34,514 bases of DNA from assembly GCA_964516765.1 (NCBI GenBank), contig CAZEWZ010000019.1, positions 1 to 34,514 on the forward strand, written 5' to 3'. This document shows, piece by piece, positions 15,437 through 24,504 of the stretch. This stretch comes from CAZEWZ01 sp964516765. GTDB taxonomy: Bacteria; Bacteroidota; Bacteroidia; Flavobacteriales; UBA7430. Positions within the stretch are counted from its first letter, which is position 1. Every line of letters starts with the position of its first letter. The translations under genes were made by a program, and so were the position numbers. A model generated the notes under the pieces. That model ran no database searches. It had not been told where the DNA came from and was given only the letters and a program-made list of their open reading frames with translations.

Positions 15437-17644
15437 TCATACACTTTTAAATTTGCGAGTGACGTGAGTAATTCCGACAACTTTTTTTATATTTTCCATT
15501 ACTAAAGTTAGGCTTTTTTTGTCTTGAACACGTAATTTAATACTTCCATCAAAAGCTCCATCTGAGCTGCTTATGTTGATTGAATGTATGTTTAGTTTTA
15601 GATTGTTGGATAGTATTTGAGTAACCTGATTTATAAGTCCCACGCTATCAATTCCTTTTATGTGAAGAATAGCAATCGATTTTATCTGTGAGCTGTCTAG
15701 CCATTTTGCTAGTAGTATTCGATACGCGAAATTAGCATGAAGCCGAAGCGCATTTGGACAGTCATTTCGGTGAATTTTGATTCCGTCTCGAATGGTAGTA
15801 AAACCAAAAACTCCATCTCCCGGAATAGGACTACAACACTTGGATATTGTATAATTGAGCTTTTCTTCATTTGGACCAAAGACTAATGTGTCAAAATTAA
15901 TTTCTTCACTTATTTCTTGGGCTTTTGAAGGCTTTTTATAAATTTTGTTTTTAAGGTATTGGTACCAACTATTTCTATTGGAAACAAATTCTTTAATCAT
16001 TTCATTTGTGAAGGTTCCTGAGCCAACTTCATAAAATAAGTCAAGACTTGTCTTATAGTTATAGTAAGTAGTTAATTCATTAATTGTATTGTCATTTAAA
16101 ATCAGTTTTAAGTGCTTTAACTTTCTCTGCAGGACTTCTTTTCCTTCGTCAGCAATTATTTTTTTTTCCTCATTTAAGGAACTTTTAATTTTGTTTTTTG
16201 CTTTTGCTGTCACAACAAAATTCAACCAAGACTTTTTTGGTTTCTGTTTTTTAGAGCTAATAACTTCTACTTGATCGCCACTTTTAAGTTTGTGGCTAAG
16301 GGGGGTGATTTTTCCATTAACTTTACAGCCTAAGCAGTTTGCTCCTAATTGGCTATGAATTTCAAAAGCAAAATCTAAGGCCGAAGAACCTTGAGGTAGT
16401 GTTTTTAACTCTCCATTTGGAGTGAATACAAAAATTTCTTTGGAAAATAAATTTAATTTGAATTCCTCCAAAAAATCAACAGCATTGGCTTCTGGTTGTT
16501 CTAGATGTTCTCTAATTTGGTTTATCCAATCTTCTAGATTTCCTTCTTTAGGCTTTCCACTTTGTTTATATTTCCAGTGAGCAGCATAACCCTTTTCGGC
16601 GAGCTCATCCATTCTTTCGGTTCTAATTTGAACTTCAACCCATTTTCCTGCAGGCCCCATTACAGTTGTGTGAAGAGATTCATATCCGTTTGCTTTTGGA
16701 GTGGAAATCCAATCTCTTAGTCGATCTTGATTGGGGTGATAATGGTCTGTAATTAGAGAATAGGTTTTCCAACAGTCAGACTTTTCTCCATTTAAGTCTG
16801 AGGTAAGAATGATTCGTATTGCAAATTTATCGTAGACTTCATTAAAGCTAATTCCTTGATTTTTCATTTTTTTTCGAATAGAAAAAATAGATTTAGGTCT
16901 TCCCTTAATAGAAAAATTGAGATCATGGATTTTCAGGGAATCCTTTAATGGCTTTATGAATCTTTGAATATATTGAATTCGTGCTTTTTTAGTTTCGTTT
17001 AGTTGCCTCGCGATATCACGATACATATCTGGCTGGGTATATTTTAATCCTAAATCTTCAAGTTCAGTTTTGATGGAGTATAAGCCAAGTCTGTGAGCTA
17101 ATGGAGCATAGATGTAAAGCGTCTCTGAGGCAATTTTTTGCTGTTTTTGATCAGGCATCGATTCCAAAGTCTGCATGTTGTGTAACCGATCTGCTAATTT
17201 AATTAGGATAACGCGCACATCATCAGATATAGTCAATAACATCTTTCTGAAATTTTCTGCTTGTGCCGAGCTATTTTGTTCGCCGAATCCAGAAATCTTT
17301 GTTAGTCCATTAATGATTTGGCTAACTTTAGGATTAAAAAGCCGTTTCATGTCATCCAAAGTATACTTTGTATCTTCAACTACATCATGAAGGAGTGCGC
17401 AAGATATGGCAGTAGCATCTAATCCGATATCCTTGGCTACAATTTGGGCAACAGCGATTGGGTGAAATATATAGGGTTCGCCACTTTTGCGACGAACATC
17501 TTTATGTGCCTCCACCGCAAGATTAAAAGCCTTTCGAATCAGCTTTTTATCTTCTCTAGTAATTTCACTACTGCAAGCTCGAAGTAGCGCTTTGTAGCGA
17601 AGAACAATATCTTTATTTTCTTTTTCTATGTCAAACTTTTTCAT
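15437..17644 (-). CDS. Bifunctional (p)ppGpp synthetase/hydrolase, Rel/SpoT type
   Basis: The 735-residue protein (ATG at 17644; a TTG start at 17677 would add 11 residues) has the full long-RSH architecture. An HD hydrolase domain carries GEPYIFHP, LLHDVVEDT and RLHNMQTL. The synthetase domain carries GRPKSIFSIRKKM, FAIRIIL, KANGYESLHTTV and EVQIRTERMDELAEKGYAAHW. A TGS domain begins at VFTPNGELKTLP, a conserved-cysteine region follows (ISKCCSPIPGD) and an ACT domain forms the end. Both active sites look intact, so it should make and degrade the stringent-response alarmone. It starts about 54 bases after fahA ends, and is followed by fur and purA. Confidence 0.95.
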   Translation of the reverse strand: MKKFDIEKENKDIVLRYKALLRACSSEITREDKKLIRKAFNLAVEAHKDVRRKSGEPYIFHPIAVAQIVAKDIGLDATAISCALLHDVVEDTKYTLDDMKRLFNPKVSQIINGLTKISGFGEQNSSAQAENFRKMLLTISDDVRVILIKLADRLHNMQTLESMPDQKQQKIASETLYIYAPLAHRLGLYSIKTELEDLGLKYTQPDMYRDIARQLNETKKARIQYIQRFIKPLKDSLKIHDLNFSIKGRPKSIFSIRKKMKNQGISFNEVYDKFAIRIILTSDLNGEKSDCWKTYSLITDHYHPNQDRLRDWISTPKANGYESLHTTVMGPAGKWVEVQIRTERMDELAEKGYAAHWKYKQSGKPKEGNLEDWINQIREHLEQPEANAVDFLEEFKLNLFSKEIFVFTPNGELKTLPQGSSALDFAFEIHSQLGANCLGCKVNGKITPLSHKLKSGDQVEVISSKKQKPKKSWLNFVVTAKAKNKIKSSLNEEKKIIADEGKEVLQRKLKHLKLILNDNTINELTTYYNYKTSLDLFYEVGSGTFTNEMIKEFVSNRNSWYQYLKNKIYKKPSKAQEISEEINFDTLVFGPNEEKLNYTISKCCSPIPGDGVFGFTTIRDGIKIHRNDCPNALRLHANFAYRILLAKWLDSSQIKSIAILHIKGIDSVGLINQVTQILSNNLKLNIHSINISSSDGAFDGSIKLRVQDKKSLTLVMENIKKVVGITHVTRKFKSV

Positions 17645-17697
17645 TCGCGAGTTTGGCTGGGGTGGCGGATTATTCAATGGGTAATATGATACAGTAT

Positions 17698-18960
17698 TTA
17701 TTTTTTTGTAGGAAGAATCTTTGAACGAACTTCTCCAAATCCAATTCTATATTCTTTACTTTCACAATGGGCTTTCATTATTAAAACATCTTGGTCTTGC
17801 AAAAATTTACGCATAGAACCGTCTGGCATTTTTAATGGCTTTGTTCCTTTCCAAGAAAGTTCAAGCATGGAGCCATAAGATTCAGGATCACTGCCCGAAA
17901 TAGTTCCAGAAGCCATTAAATCTCCAGCATTAACATTACATCCATTTACTGTATGGTGAGCCAACTGTTGTGCCATATTCCAATACATATTTTTATAGTT
18001 GGAGCGTGAAATTGTGTGTGGCTCAAACTTTTCTGAGGCTATTTGAACTTCAAGTTTAATATCAATATTCTTTGGTCCTTTAAATTCTAAATAAGGAAGA
18101 ACCTCTTGTTCTTGTTTTTCCCCATATACTCTGAAAGGTTCTAGTGCATCTAAGGTAACGATCCATGGAGAAATTGAGGATGCAAAGCTCTTCCCTAGAA
18201 AAGGTCCTAATGGAACATATTCCCATTTTTGAATATCTCTTGCAGACCAATCATTGAATATACACATTCCAAAAATATAATCCTCTGCTTCACATGTTAA
18301 AATTCGATTTCCAATTTCTTTTCCTTTTCCAGTAATAAAGCCCATTTCAAGTTCGAAATCTAGTAGACTACTTGGTCCAAAAATTGGCTGATCTGAATCA
18401 ATTGGTAATTGTTGTCCCATTGGTCGGTGAATATTTTGTCCCGACAATATAATTGAAGATGCTCTTCCGTGATAACCCACAGGCATATGCAGCCAGTTTG
18501 GAAGTAGTGCATTATTTGGGTCGCGGAACATGCATCCCACATTGTATGCATGCTGTCTGCTGGAATAAAAGTCGGTATAATCTCCTATAGAGACTGGCAT
18601 ACACATTTCGACTTCTTGAATGGGAGATAATATGAGGTCAATATGCTCTTTATTCATTGGTTGACTTTCATCAAAAATATCAGCAATTCGATCTCTAACT
18701 TTCCGCCAGATACTTTTTTCTAGTTTTAAAAAAGCATTAAGATTACCCATAAAAACTCCTTTAATTAGAGAGATGTTTTCAAAGTAATTTAAGTTTTGCA
18801 GAGTATTAAGATCAATTACATAATCTCCAATTCTAGATCCTACACAAGATTCACCATTTTTGTTTTTAAATGAACCAAAAGGGATATTTTGAATCGGGAA
18901 ATCAGATTCTGTAGAAACCTCAATCCAAGATTTTCGTGTTGGATTATTTGCTTTTATCAT
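17698..18960 (-). CDS. fahA: Fumarylacetoacetase
   Basis: The 420-residue enzyme performs the last step of tyrosine breakdown, splitting 4-fumarylacetoacetate into fumarate and acetoacetate. Family motifs line up in order: IGDYTDFYSSRQHA (calcium Asp and catalytic His), MFRDPNNALLPNW, MPVGYHGRASS, LLDFELEMGFITG (two metal Glu), FNDWSARDIQKWEY, LGPFLGKSFAS, ASGTISGSDPESYG and SMLELSWKG. Length agrees with the bacterial and animal enzyme. It is divergent from glyA with an 84-base gap. Homogentisate dioxygenase is not in the window. It may head the minus-strand unit that continues into rel, fur and purA. Confidence 0.96.
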   Translation of the reverse strand: MIKANNPTRKSWIEVSTESDFPIQNIPFGSFKNKNGESCVGSRIGDYVIDLNTLQNLNYFENISLIKGVFMGNLNAFLKLEKSIWRKVRDRIADIFDESQPMNKEHIDLILSPIQEVEMCMPVSIGDYTDFYSSRQHAYNVGCMFRDPNNALLPNWLHMPVGYHGRASSIILSGQNIHRPMGQQLPIDSDQPIFGPSSLLDFELEMGFITGKGKEIGNRILTCEAEDYIFGMCIFNDWSARDIQKWEYVPLGPFLGKSFASSISPWIVTLDALEPFRVYGEKQEQEVLPYLEFKGPKNIDIKLEVQIASEKFEPHTISRSNYKNMYWNMAQQLAHHTVNGCNVNAGDLMASGTISGSDPESYGSMLELSWKGTKPLKMPDGSMRKFLQDQDVLIMKAHCESKEYRIGFGEVRSKILPTKK

Positions 18961-18976
18961 TTTACTAAAGTTTCAA

Positions 18977-18984
18977 CAAAAATA
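18977..18984 (-). promoter_or_regulatory. Candidate -7 box for fahA
   Basis: The minus strand reads TATTTTTG here, an exact TAnnTTTG box. It ends 17 bases before the ATG, so the leader would be only about 10 bases. No TTG was found at the expected upstream distance, so support is partial. Confidence 0.35.
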
Positions 18985-18989
18985 AGGAT

Positions 18990-18997
18990 TATATTTG
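18990..18997 (+). promoter_or_regulatory. Candidate -7 box for glyA
   Basis: TATATTTG matches TAnnTTTG and lies 47 bases before the glyA ATG. The place expected for the upstream TTG element reads tttc instead (18971-18974), so the match is partial. Only five bases separate it from the opposite box proposed for fahA. Confidence 0.4.
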
Positions 18998-19044
18998 CAT
19001 ATTAGATCATTCGTATCATCATAAAAAAATAGCATCATCAAGTC

Positions 19045-20319
19045 ATGGAAAGAGACAAGCAAATATTCGATTTAATTCAGGAGGAGCACGAGAGGCAATT
19101 ATACGGTATTGAACTTATTGCATCAGAAAACTTTGTGAGTGATCAAGTGATGCAGGCGACAGGTTCTTGTTTAACAAACAAGTATGCAGAAGGATATCCA
19201 GGTAAAAGATATTACGGAGGTTGTGAGGTTGTCGACGAAGTTGAAAATATAGCTATTCAAAGAGCGAAAGTACTATTTGGGGTCGATTATGTAAATGTTC
19301 AACCCCACTCAGGTTCACAAGCAAATGCAGCAGTTTTTCAAGCTTGTTTGCGTCCAGGAGATAAAATTTTAGGTTTTGATCTTGCACATGGAGGTCATCT
19401 TACCCATGGTTCACCTGTCAATTTTTCTGGAAAACTTTATAAAACCTCTTTTTATGGGGTACAAAAAGAAACAGGTTTGGTGGATATGGAAAAGGTAAAA
19501 GCCATAGCCCATGAAGAAAAACCGAAATTAATTATTTGTGGGGCTTCAGCTTATTCGAGGGATTGGGATTACCAAAGATTTAGAGAAATTGCAGACCAGG
19601 TTGGAGCATTGTTATTGGGAGATATTTCTCATCCAGCAGGCTTAATAGCCAAGGGAATATTGAATGACCCAGCTAGTCATTGTCATATTCTTACCACCAC
19701 AACGCATAAAACCTTGAGGGGACCTAGAGGAGGTTTAATTATGGTGCCTAAGGATTTTGAAAATCCTTGGGGTCAAACTACCCCTAAAGGTAAAGTCCGC
19801 ATGATTTCGGCGTTACTAAATTCTTCAGTATTTCCAGGAATGCAAGGAGGTCCCTTAGAACATGTGATTGCTGCAAAGGCAGTTGCTTTTAGTGAAGCTC
19901 TAACCGATGATTTCTTTCATTACATCGTTCAGGTCAAGAAGAATGCATCTGCTATGGCGGATGCATTCTTGTCCAAAGGATATCATATTGTATCTGGAGG
20001 GACTGATAACCATTCTATGTTGATTGATTTACGTTCAAAAAATATCACTGGGAAAGATGCTGAAAATGCTTTGGTAAAAGCGCACATCACAGTGAACAAA
20101 AATATGGTTCCTTTTGATGACCAATCTCCTTTTGTTACTTCAGGAATTCGCTTAGGTACTCCGGCTCTTACAACTCGAGGCTTAAAAGAAGAGGATATGA
20201 TAAAGATTGTTGATTTCATCGATGAGGTTATTCAGAATTCTTCTAATGTGGAAGTTCTCGAACTCGTGGCCGATAAAGTAAATCATATGATGGCAGATTT
20301 TCCAATTTTTAAAAAATAA
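19045..20319 (+). CDS. glyA: Serine hydroxymethyltransferase
   Basis: The 424-residue PLP enzyme interconverts serine and glycine while charging tetrahydrofolate with a one-carbon unit. It shows IELIASENFVSDQV near the N-terminus, NKYAEGYPGKRYYGG, VNVQPHSGSQANAA, LAHGGHLTHG, the PLP aspartate region GDISHPAGL and the cofactor lysine in TTTHKTLRGPRGG (Lys222). The C-terminal half contains VTSGIRLGTPALTTRG. Motif order and length are normal, and the ATG at 19045 gives the usual N-terminus. It is transcribed away from fahA, and no obvious terminator follows it. Confidence 0.97.
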   Translation: MERDKQIFDLIQEEHERQLYGIELIASENFVSDQVMQATGSCLTNKYAEGYPGKRYYGGCEVVDEVENIAIQRAKVLFGVDYVNVQPHSGSQANAAVFQACLRPGDKILGFDLAHGGHLTHGSPVNFSGKLYKTSFYGVQKETGLVDMEKVKAIAHEEKPKLIICGASAYSRDWDYQRFREIADQVGALLLGDISHPAGLIAKGILNDPASHCHILTTTTHKTLRGPRGGLIMVPKDFENPWGQTTPKGKVRMISALLNSSVFPGMQGGPLEHVIAAKAVAFSEALTDDFFHYIVQVKKNASAMADAFLSKGYHIVSGGTDNHSMLIDLRSKNITGKDAENALVKAHITVNKNMVPFDDQSPFVTSGIRLGTPALTTRGLKEEDMIKIVDFIDEVIQNSSNVEVLELVADKVNHMMADFPIFKK

Positions 20320-20390
20320 TTACTCACGAGAATTTTATTTTTTTGGAATAATTATTGTTATTTGACATGAATTATAATGTTGTAAATTAC

Positions 20391-23258
20391 ATGAGATATA
20401 TACTTTTAATTTTTTCTTTGTTTTCAATTGATTTTGTCTTTGGTACTCACCTCATCGGAGGAGAGCTTACCTATCGATGTCTAGGGGGGAACCAATATGA
20501 GGTTAAAGTGGTTATTTATAGAGATTGTGGTCCAACAAATGTCAATAATACAGGTTTTGACAGCAATGGAGTCATTACGGTATATAATATGAATAATAAT
20601 TTTTATGATGATTATGAACATGGTATTGCCTTCGAAGAATTTGTCGTGGATGAATTCAGTTCTGATTACTTAACACTTTCTCCAGAATTATGTGTGGAAA
20701 AAGGAACTTATACAATACTTATTACCCTTCCCGAAAATCAAAATGGATATCAGATTGTTTATCAAAGATGTTGCAGAAACGAACAGGTTACTAATATTCA
20801 GACTCCAGAAGACTACGGTTCTTCCTTGGTGGCCTATATCCCTCCTTCGTCAGCGGCAGAGTGTAATAGTTCTCCTGAGTTTGAGAGTTATCCTCCTTTG
20901 GCTCTATGTGTTGGCTCTGATGTGGATATAATGCAATCGGCTATTGATTTAGATGGAGATGATTTGGTTTATTCTTTTATTGCTCCCTTTCATGGTTCAA
21001 GCGATTTTGATCCTACTGGAACGTATGCTCCTCCATACCCTCAAGTAGAATGGGAGACTGCTTATTCGGACACTTATCCTATGGATTCTAACCCAGTACT
21101 GAGTATTGATTCAGAGTTGGGTTTAATCACTGGTACTCCATCTCAAGAAGGTTTTTATGTGATTGGAATTAAGGTTGAAGAATTTCGAGATGGGGTATAC
21201 TTAGGTGAGGTGATTAGAGACTTTAGATTTTTAGTTATCGACTGTGAAATTGCTACTTCTTCCGTCCCAATTGCTGATGTATATTGTGAGGGTCTGACTG
21301 TTTCATTTGAAAATAACAGTGAGAATGCTTTTGAATATGCCTGGGATTTTGGCGATGAAACTGCCACCGAAGATATTTCCTCAGAATTTGAGCCAAGTTA
21401 TACTTACCCTGATAGTGGCTTTTACCAGGTAAGTTTAATTTCCAATCCAGGAACTTTTTGTGCGGATACTGCAGAGGTCACTTTCTCTCTTTTTCCCGAT
21501 TTATTTCCTCTATTTATTACGCCTGATACAGATTGCTCTGAAGATGCCTTATATAGTTTTATAGGAGCAGGTATAGTTCCTGATTTTGCAGATTTTTCTT
21601 GGGATTTTGGTTCCAATGCGACCAATCAGTTCTCAAATGAAATGTCCCCTTCAAATGTAGTCTTTGTGGAAGATGGAATTCAGTCAATTACTTTTTCAGT
21701 ATCTTATTTAGATTGTGAGGAGTCTTATACTTCCTCAATGATTACAGGAGGTATTGATATTATTTCGTTAGAGATTTCAGAGGAAGAATTATGTTTTCCA
21801 GAAACAAGTTATTTTTCTGTAAATGCATTAGTACCTCTCTCAGATTTGATTTTTTCTTGGGATTTTAGTGATGGGCAGTTTTCTAATGTCTCAAATCCAA
21901 CTATACAATTTTTACCGGGGGAATATGATGTTTCACTGGCTGTATTGAATTCTGTTACTGGTTGTGAATCCATCTTTTCTGAGCCTAGTTTTGTTATAGT
22001 CCATCCCCAACCAGAAGCTTTTTTCACTGCAAGTGAAGTCTCTGGCTGTGCCCCTTTACTTTTAAATTTTGATAATGAGAGTATCGCTTCCGAAAATTAC
22101 AATTGGTTTGTGAATGGTGCTTCAGTATCCTCAGAAACTGATTTATCTTTAACTTTTGATGAAGGTCAATTTGAAGTGACTCTTCAAGCGATAAGTGAGT
22201 ATTCATGTGCAACAGACGATTTTCAGACAATTGAGGTAGAATCTTCACCCGAGATTTCCGCTGACTTTGATGTAACTTATTATTGTAATGATAATCTTGA
22301 GATCCAAATCACTGATTATACTGATAACGCTACTTCGCTATCATGGTCTTATGGTGATGGGGTAATAGACAATGGAGAATTTAATCACCAGTATTTTGCT
22401 GAGGGTGAATATGATATTTTACTTACTGCGACCAATCCATCTTCATGCAATCTGGTCGACCAGGCGAATAGTTCAATTACTGTAGTTTATCCACCCGTAG
22501 TGTCTTTTAGTTTAGTGCCAGATGAAGAATGCTTAGAAGGTTCTGTACAATTCTCTAATAATAGTAGTATCTCAAATTTAGATGCAGTAGACAATTGGCA
22601 ATGGGATTATGGGGATGGAGTTTCAAACTCTATTTTCGAAGATTCCCACACTTATTTCGATGAGGGTGTCTATTCTGTAGATCTTCAATTAGAGACAGAT
22701 TTGGGTTGTGTGGGCATTTTTTCAAGTGCACTTGAGATAAATTTTTTACAGAATCCGGTGCCCAATTTTTCGTTTTCTATAGATACTTGTTCGAATTCTC
22801 TGACTTTTGAGAATTCTTCACAATATGCAGATGATTATTTTTGGAATTTTGGAGAAACCCAATTTAGTTCAGAAGAAAACCCCACTATTCAAATTATCCC
22901 AGGCTCTAATTTGATTGTAACCTTGGAAGTCAACAATGAATTTTGCTCTAATTCTACAAGTGCAACGATTGGTTATTCCATTGACGATATTTATTCTGCA
23001 GTTAATATTCCTAATGTGTTTTCTCCAAATGGGGATTTTAAGAACGATTTAATGATAGTCAAAGGATTAAGAGATTGTGAAAGTGCTGTAATAAGAATTT
23101 TTAATAGATGGGGAAATGAGGTGTTTTATTCTATTGCTCCCATGGAGGAACCCTGGGACGGTTTATTCAATTCAGAAGAAATAATAGAAGGTACTTACTT
23201 TTATATACTCGAACTAGGTGATTTTCAGATCAAAGGTGTAGTGAATCTTTTTAGATGA
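20391..23258 (+). CDS. Large secreted PKD-repeat protein with T9SS type B (gliding motility-type) C-terminal domain
   Basis: The ATG at 20391 begins a signal peptide (MRYILLIFSLFSIDFVFG) and gives 955 residues; an ATG at 20367 is also possible. The N-terminal domain starts THLIGGELTYRCLGGNQYEV and contains VIYRDCG, a pattern common in gliding motility-associated surface proteins. An Ig/cadherin-like segment follows (DLDGDDLVYS... LGLITGTPSQEGFY). Seven PKD-like modules come next, marked by W-D/N-F-G type motifs at residues 318, 404, 490, 572, 652, 738 and 818. The C-terminus, from NIPNVFSPNGD (about residue 872) through IFNRWGNEVFY and PWDGLFN to the last Arg, is a type B T9SS sorting domain. 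It is probably an exported surface adhesin or filament-like protein. The ligand is unknown. Confidence 0.88.
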   Translation: MRYILLIFSLFSIDFVFGTHLIGGELTYRCLGGNQYEVKVVIYRDCGPTNVNNTGFDSNGVITVYNMNNNFYDDYEHGIAFEEFVVDEFSSDYLTLSPELCVEKGTYTILITLPENQNGYQIVYQRCCRNEQVTNIQTPEDYGSSLVAYIPPSSAAECNSSPEFESYPPLALCVGSDVDIMQSAIDLDGDDLVYSFIAPFHGSSDFDPTGTYAPPYPQVEWETAYSDTYPMDSNPVLSIDSELGLITGTPSQEGFYVIGIKVEEFRDGVYLGEVIRDFRFLVIDCEIATSSVPIADVYCEGLTVSFENNSENAFEYAWDFGDETATEDISSEFEPSYTYPDSGFYQVSLISNPGTFCADTAEVTFSLFPDLFPLFITPDTDCSEDALYSFIGAGIVPDFADFSWDFGSNATNQFSNEMSPSNVVFVEDGIQSITFSVSYLDCEESYTSSMITGGIDIISLEISEEELCFPETSYFSVNALVPLSDLIFSWDFSDGQFSNVSNPTIQFLPGEYDVSLAVLNSVTGCESIFSEPSFVIVHPQPEAFFTASEVSGCAPLLLNFDNESIASENYNWFVNGASVSSETDLSLTFDEGQFEVTLQAISEYSCATDDFQTIEVESSPEISADFDVTYYCNDNLEIQITDYTDNATSLSWSYGDGVIDNGEFNHQYFAEGEYDILLTATNPSSCNLVDQANSSITVVYPPVVSFSLVPDEECLEGSVQFSNNSSISNLDAVDNWQWDYGDGVSNSIFEDSHTYFDEGVYSVDLQLETDLGCVGIFSSALEINFLQNPVPNFSFSIDTCSNSLTFENSSQYADDYFWNFGETQFSSEENPTIQIIPGSNLIVTLEVNNEFCSNSTSATIGYSIDDIYSAVNIPNVFSPNGDFKNDLMIVKGLRDCESAVIRIFNRWGNEVFYSIAPMEEPWDGLFNSEEIIEGTYFYILELGDFQIKGVVNLFR
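21300..22980 (+). repeat. Seven PKD-like modules with a regular 240-258 base period
   Basis: The tryptophan codons of the module motifs begin at 21342, 21600, 21858, 22104, 22344, 22602 and 22842. Intervals are 258, 258, 246, 240, 258 and 240 bases, all in frame. DNA identity between modules is low, so these are old protein-level repeats rather than recent DNA duplications. Confidence 0.75.
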
Positions 23259-23289
23259 TTTTTTTTAATACCCGAATTAAATTAAAATT

Positions 23290-24381
23290 ATGAAGTGTGG
23301 AATTGTAGGACTACCAAATGTAGGTAAATCAACTTTATTCAACTGTTTATCAAATGCAAAAGCTCTTGCTGCAAATTATCCATTTGCGACTATTGAACCC
23401 AATATAGGTGTGATACCGGTTCCAGATGATCGTTTGGCAAAGTTGGAAGAGCTTGTTAAACCTCAGAGGGTTCAACAAGCAATTGTTGAAATTGTGGATA
23501 TCGCCGGTCTAGTTCGCGGCGCCAGCAAAGGAGAAGGTTTAGGGAATAAGTTTTTGGCAAATATTCGAGAAACTCAAGCTATCATTCATGTTTTACGTTG
23601 TTTCAATAATGACAATATAACTCATGTAGATGGCACTATTGACCCTGTTAGGGATAAAGAAACTATTGATCTAGAACTACAGATTAAAGATTTAGAATCT
23701 ATTGAAAAGAAAATAGAATCGACCAAAAAGAAAACTCGAACTGGAGACAAAGAGGCTCAAAAAGATCTTTCCTTGCTAGGAAAGTATAAACTTCATTTTG
23801 AGTCTGGAAATTCGGCTCGGACTATTGATCTCACTGAAAAAGAAAAGTTTGTCGTGTCTGATCTGATGTTGTTGACCGATAAGCCTATTTTATATATATG
23901 CAATGTGAGTGAGGACGATGCTGTGGAGGGAAATTCTTATGTGCAAGCCGTTCGTGAATCAATCGAAGGAGAGGATGCTGAGATGCTTGTTATTGCTGCT
24001 GGAATGGAAGCTGATATTATGGAATTAGACTCTTTTGATGAGCGGCAAGAGTTTCTTCAAGATATGGGGTTAAGTGAACCTGGAGTGAAAAAAGTGATTC
24101 GAACTGCATACCAGTTGCTAAATTTACAGACCTATTTTACTGCCGGTGAAAAAGAGGTTCGTGCATGGACAATCAAAGAAGGTTTTACAGCGCCTCAAGC
24201 GGCAGGTGTCATTCATACAGATTTTGAAAAGGGTTTTATTCGCGCCGAAGTAATTGGTTATAGCGATTATATATCTTTAGGGACAGAATTAGCCTGTAGA
24301 GAAGCAGGGAAATTATCCGTAGAGGGCAAAGAATATGTGGTAAAAGACGGCGATGTGATGCATTTCCGATTCAATGTATAA
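23290..24381 (+). CDS. ychF: Ribosome-associated ATPase/GTPase YchF (OLA1 family)
   Basis: The 363-residue protein starts with the P-loop KCGIVGLPNVGKSTLFN and continues with NYPFATIEPNIGVIPVPDDR and VDIAGLVRGASKGEGLGN. These motifs distinguish YchF from other Obg-class proteins. A coiled-coil insertion follows (KDLESIEKKIESTKKKTRTG). The C-terminal TGS-like domain contains YFTAGEKEVRAWTI and GFIRAEVIGYSDY. Family members bind ribosomes, prefer ATP, and influence stress responses and translation. It begins 31 bases after the PKD protein gene, and no terminator is visible between them, so read-through is possible despite the unrelated function. Confidence 0.96.
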   Translation: MKCGIVGLPNVGKSTLFNCLSNAKALAANYPFATIEPNIGVIPVPDDRLAKLEELVKPQRVQQAIVEIVDIAGLVRGASKGEGLGNKFLANIRETQAIIHVLRCFNNDNITHVDGTIDPVRDKETIDLELQIKDLESIEKKIESTKKKTRTGDKEAQKDLSLLGKYKLHFESGNSARTIDLTEKEKFVVSDLMLLTDKPILYICNVSEDDAVEGNSYVQAVRESIEGEDAEMLVIAAGMEADIMELDSFDERQEFLQDMGLSEPGVKKVIRTAYQLLNLQTYFTAGEKEVRAWTIKEGFTAPQAAGVIHTDFEKGFIRAEVIGYSDYISLGTELACREAGKLSVEGKEYVVKDGDVMHFRFNV

Positions 24382-24504
24382 TTGTTCATAAAATTGTTTA
24401 GATAATTTGTGATGTAAATTCAAAAATTAAAGGATGTTTTTTAATTTTAAAAAGTGGTGTGGTTTATCTGTGCTGCTTTTTTTTGAATTAATAAAAAATA
24501 CACG

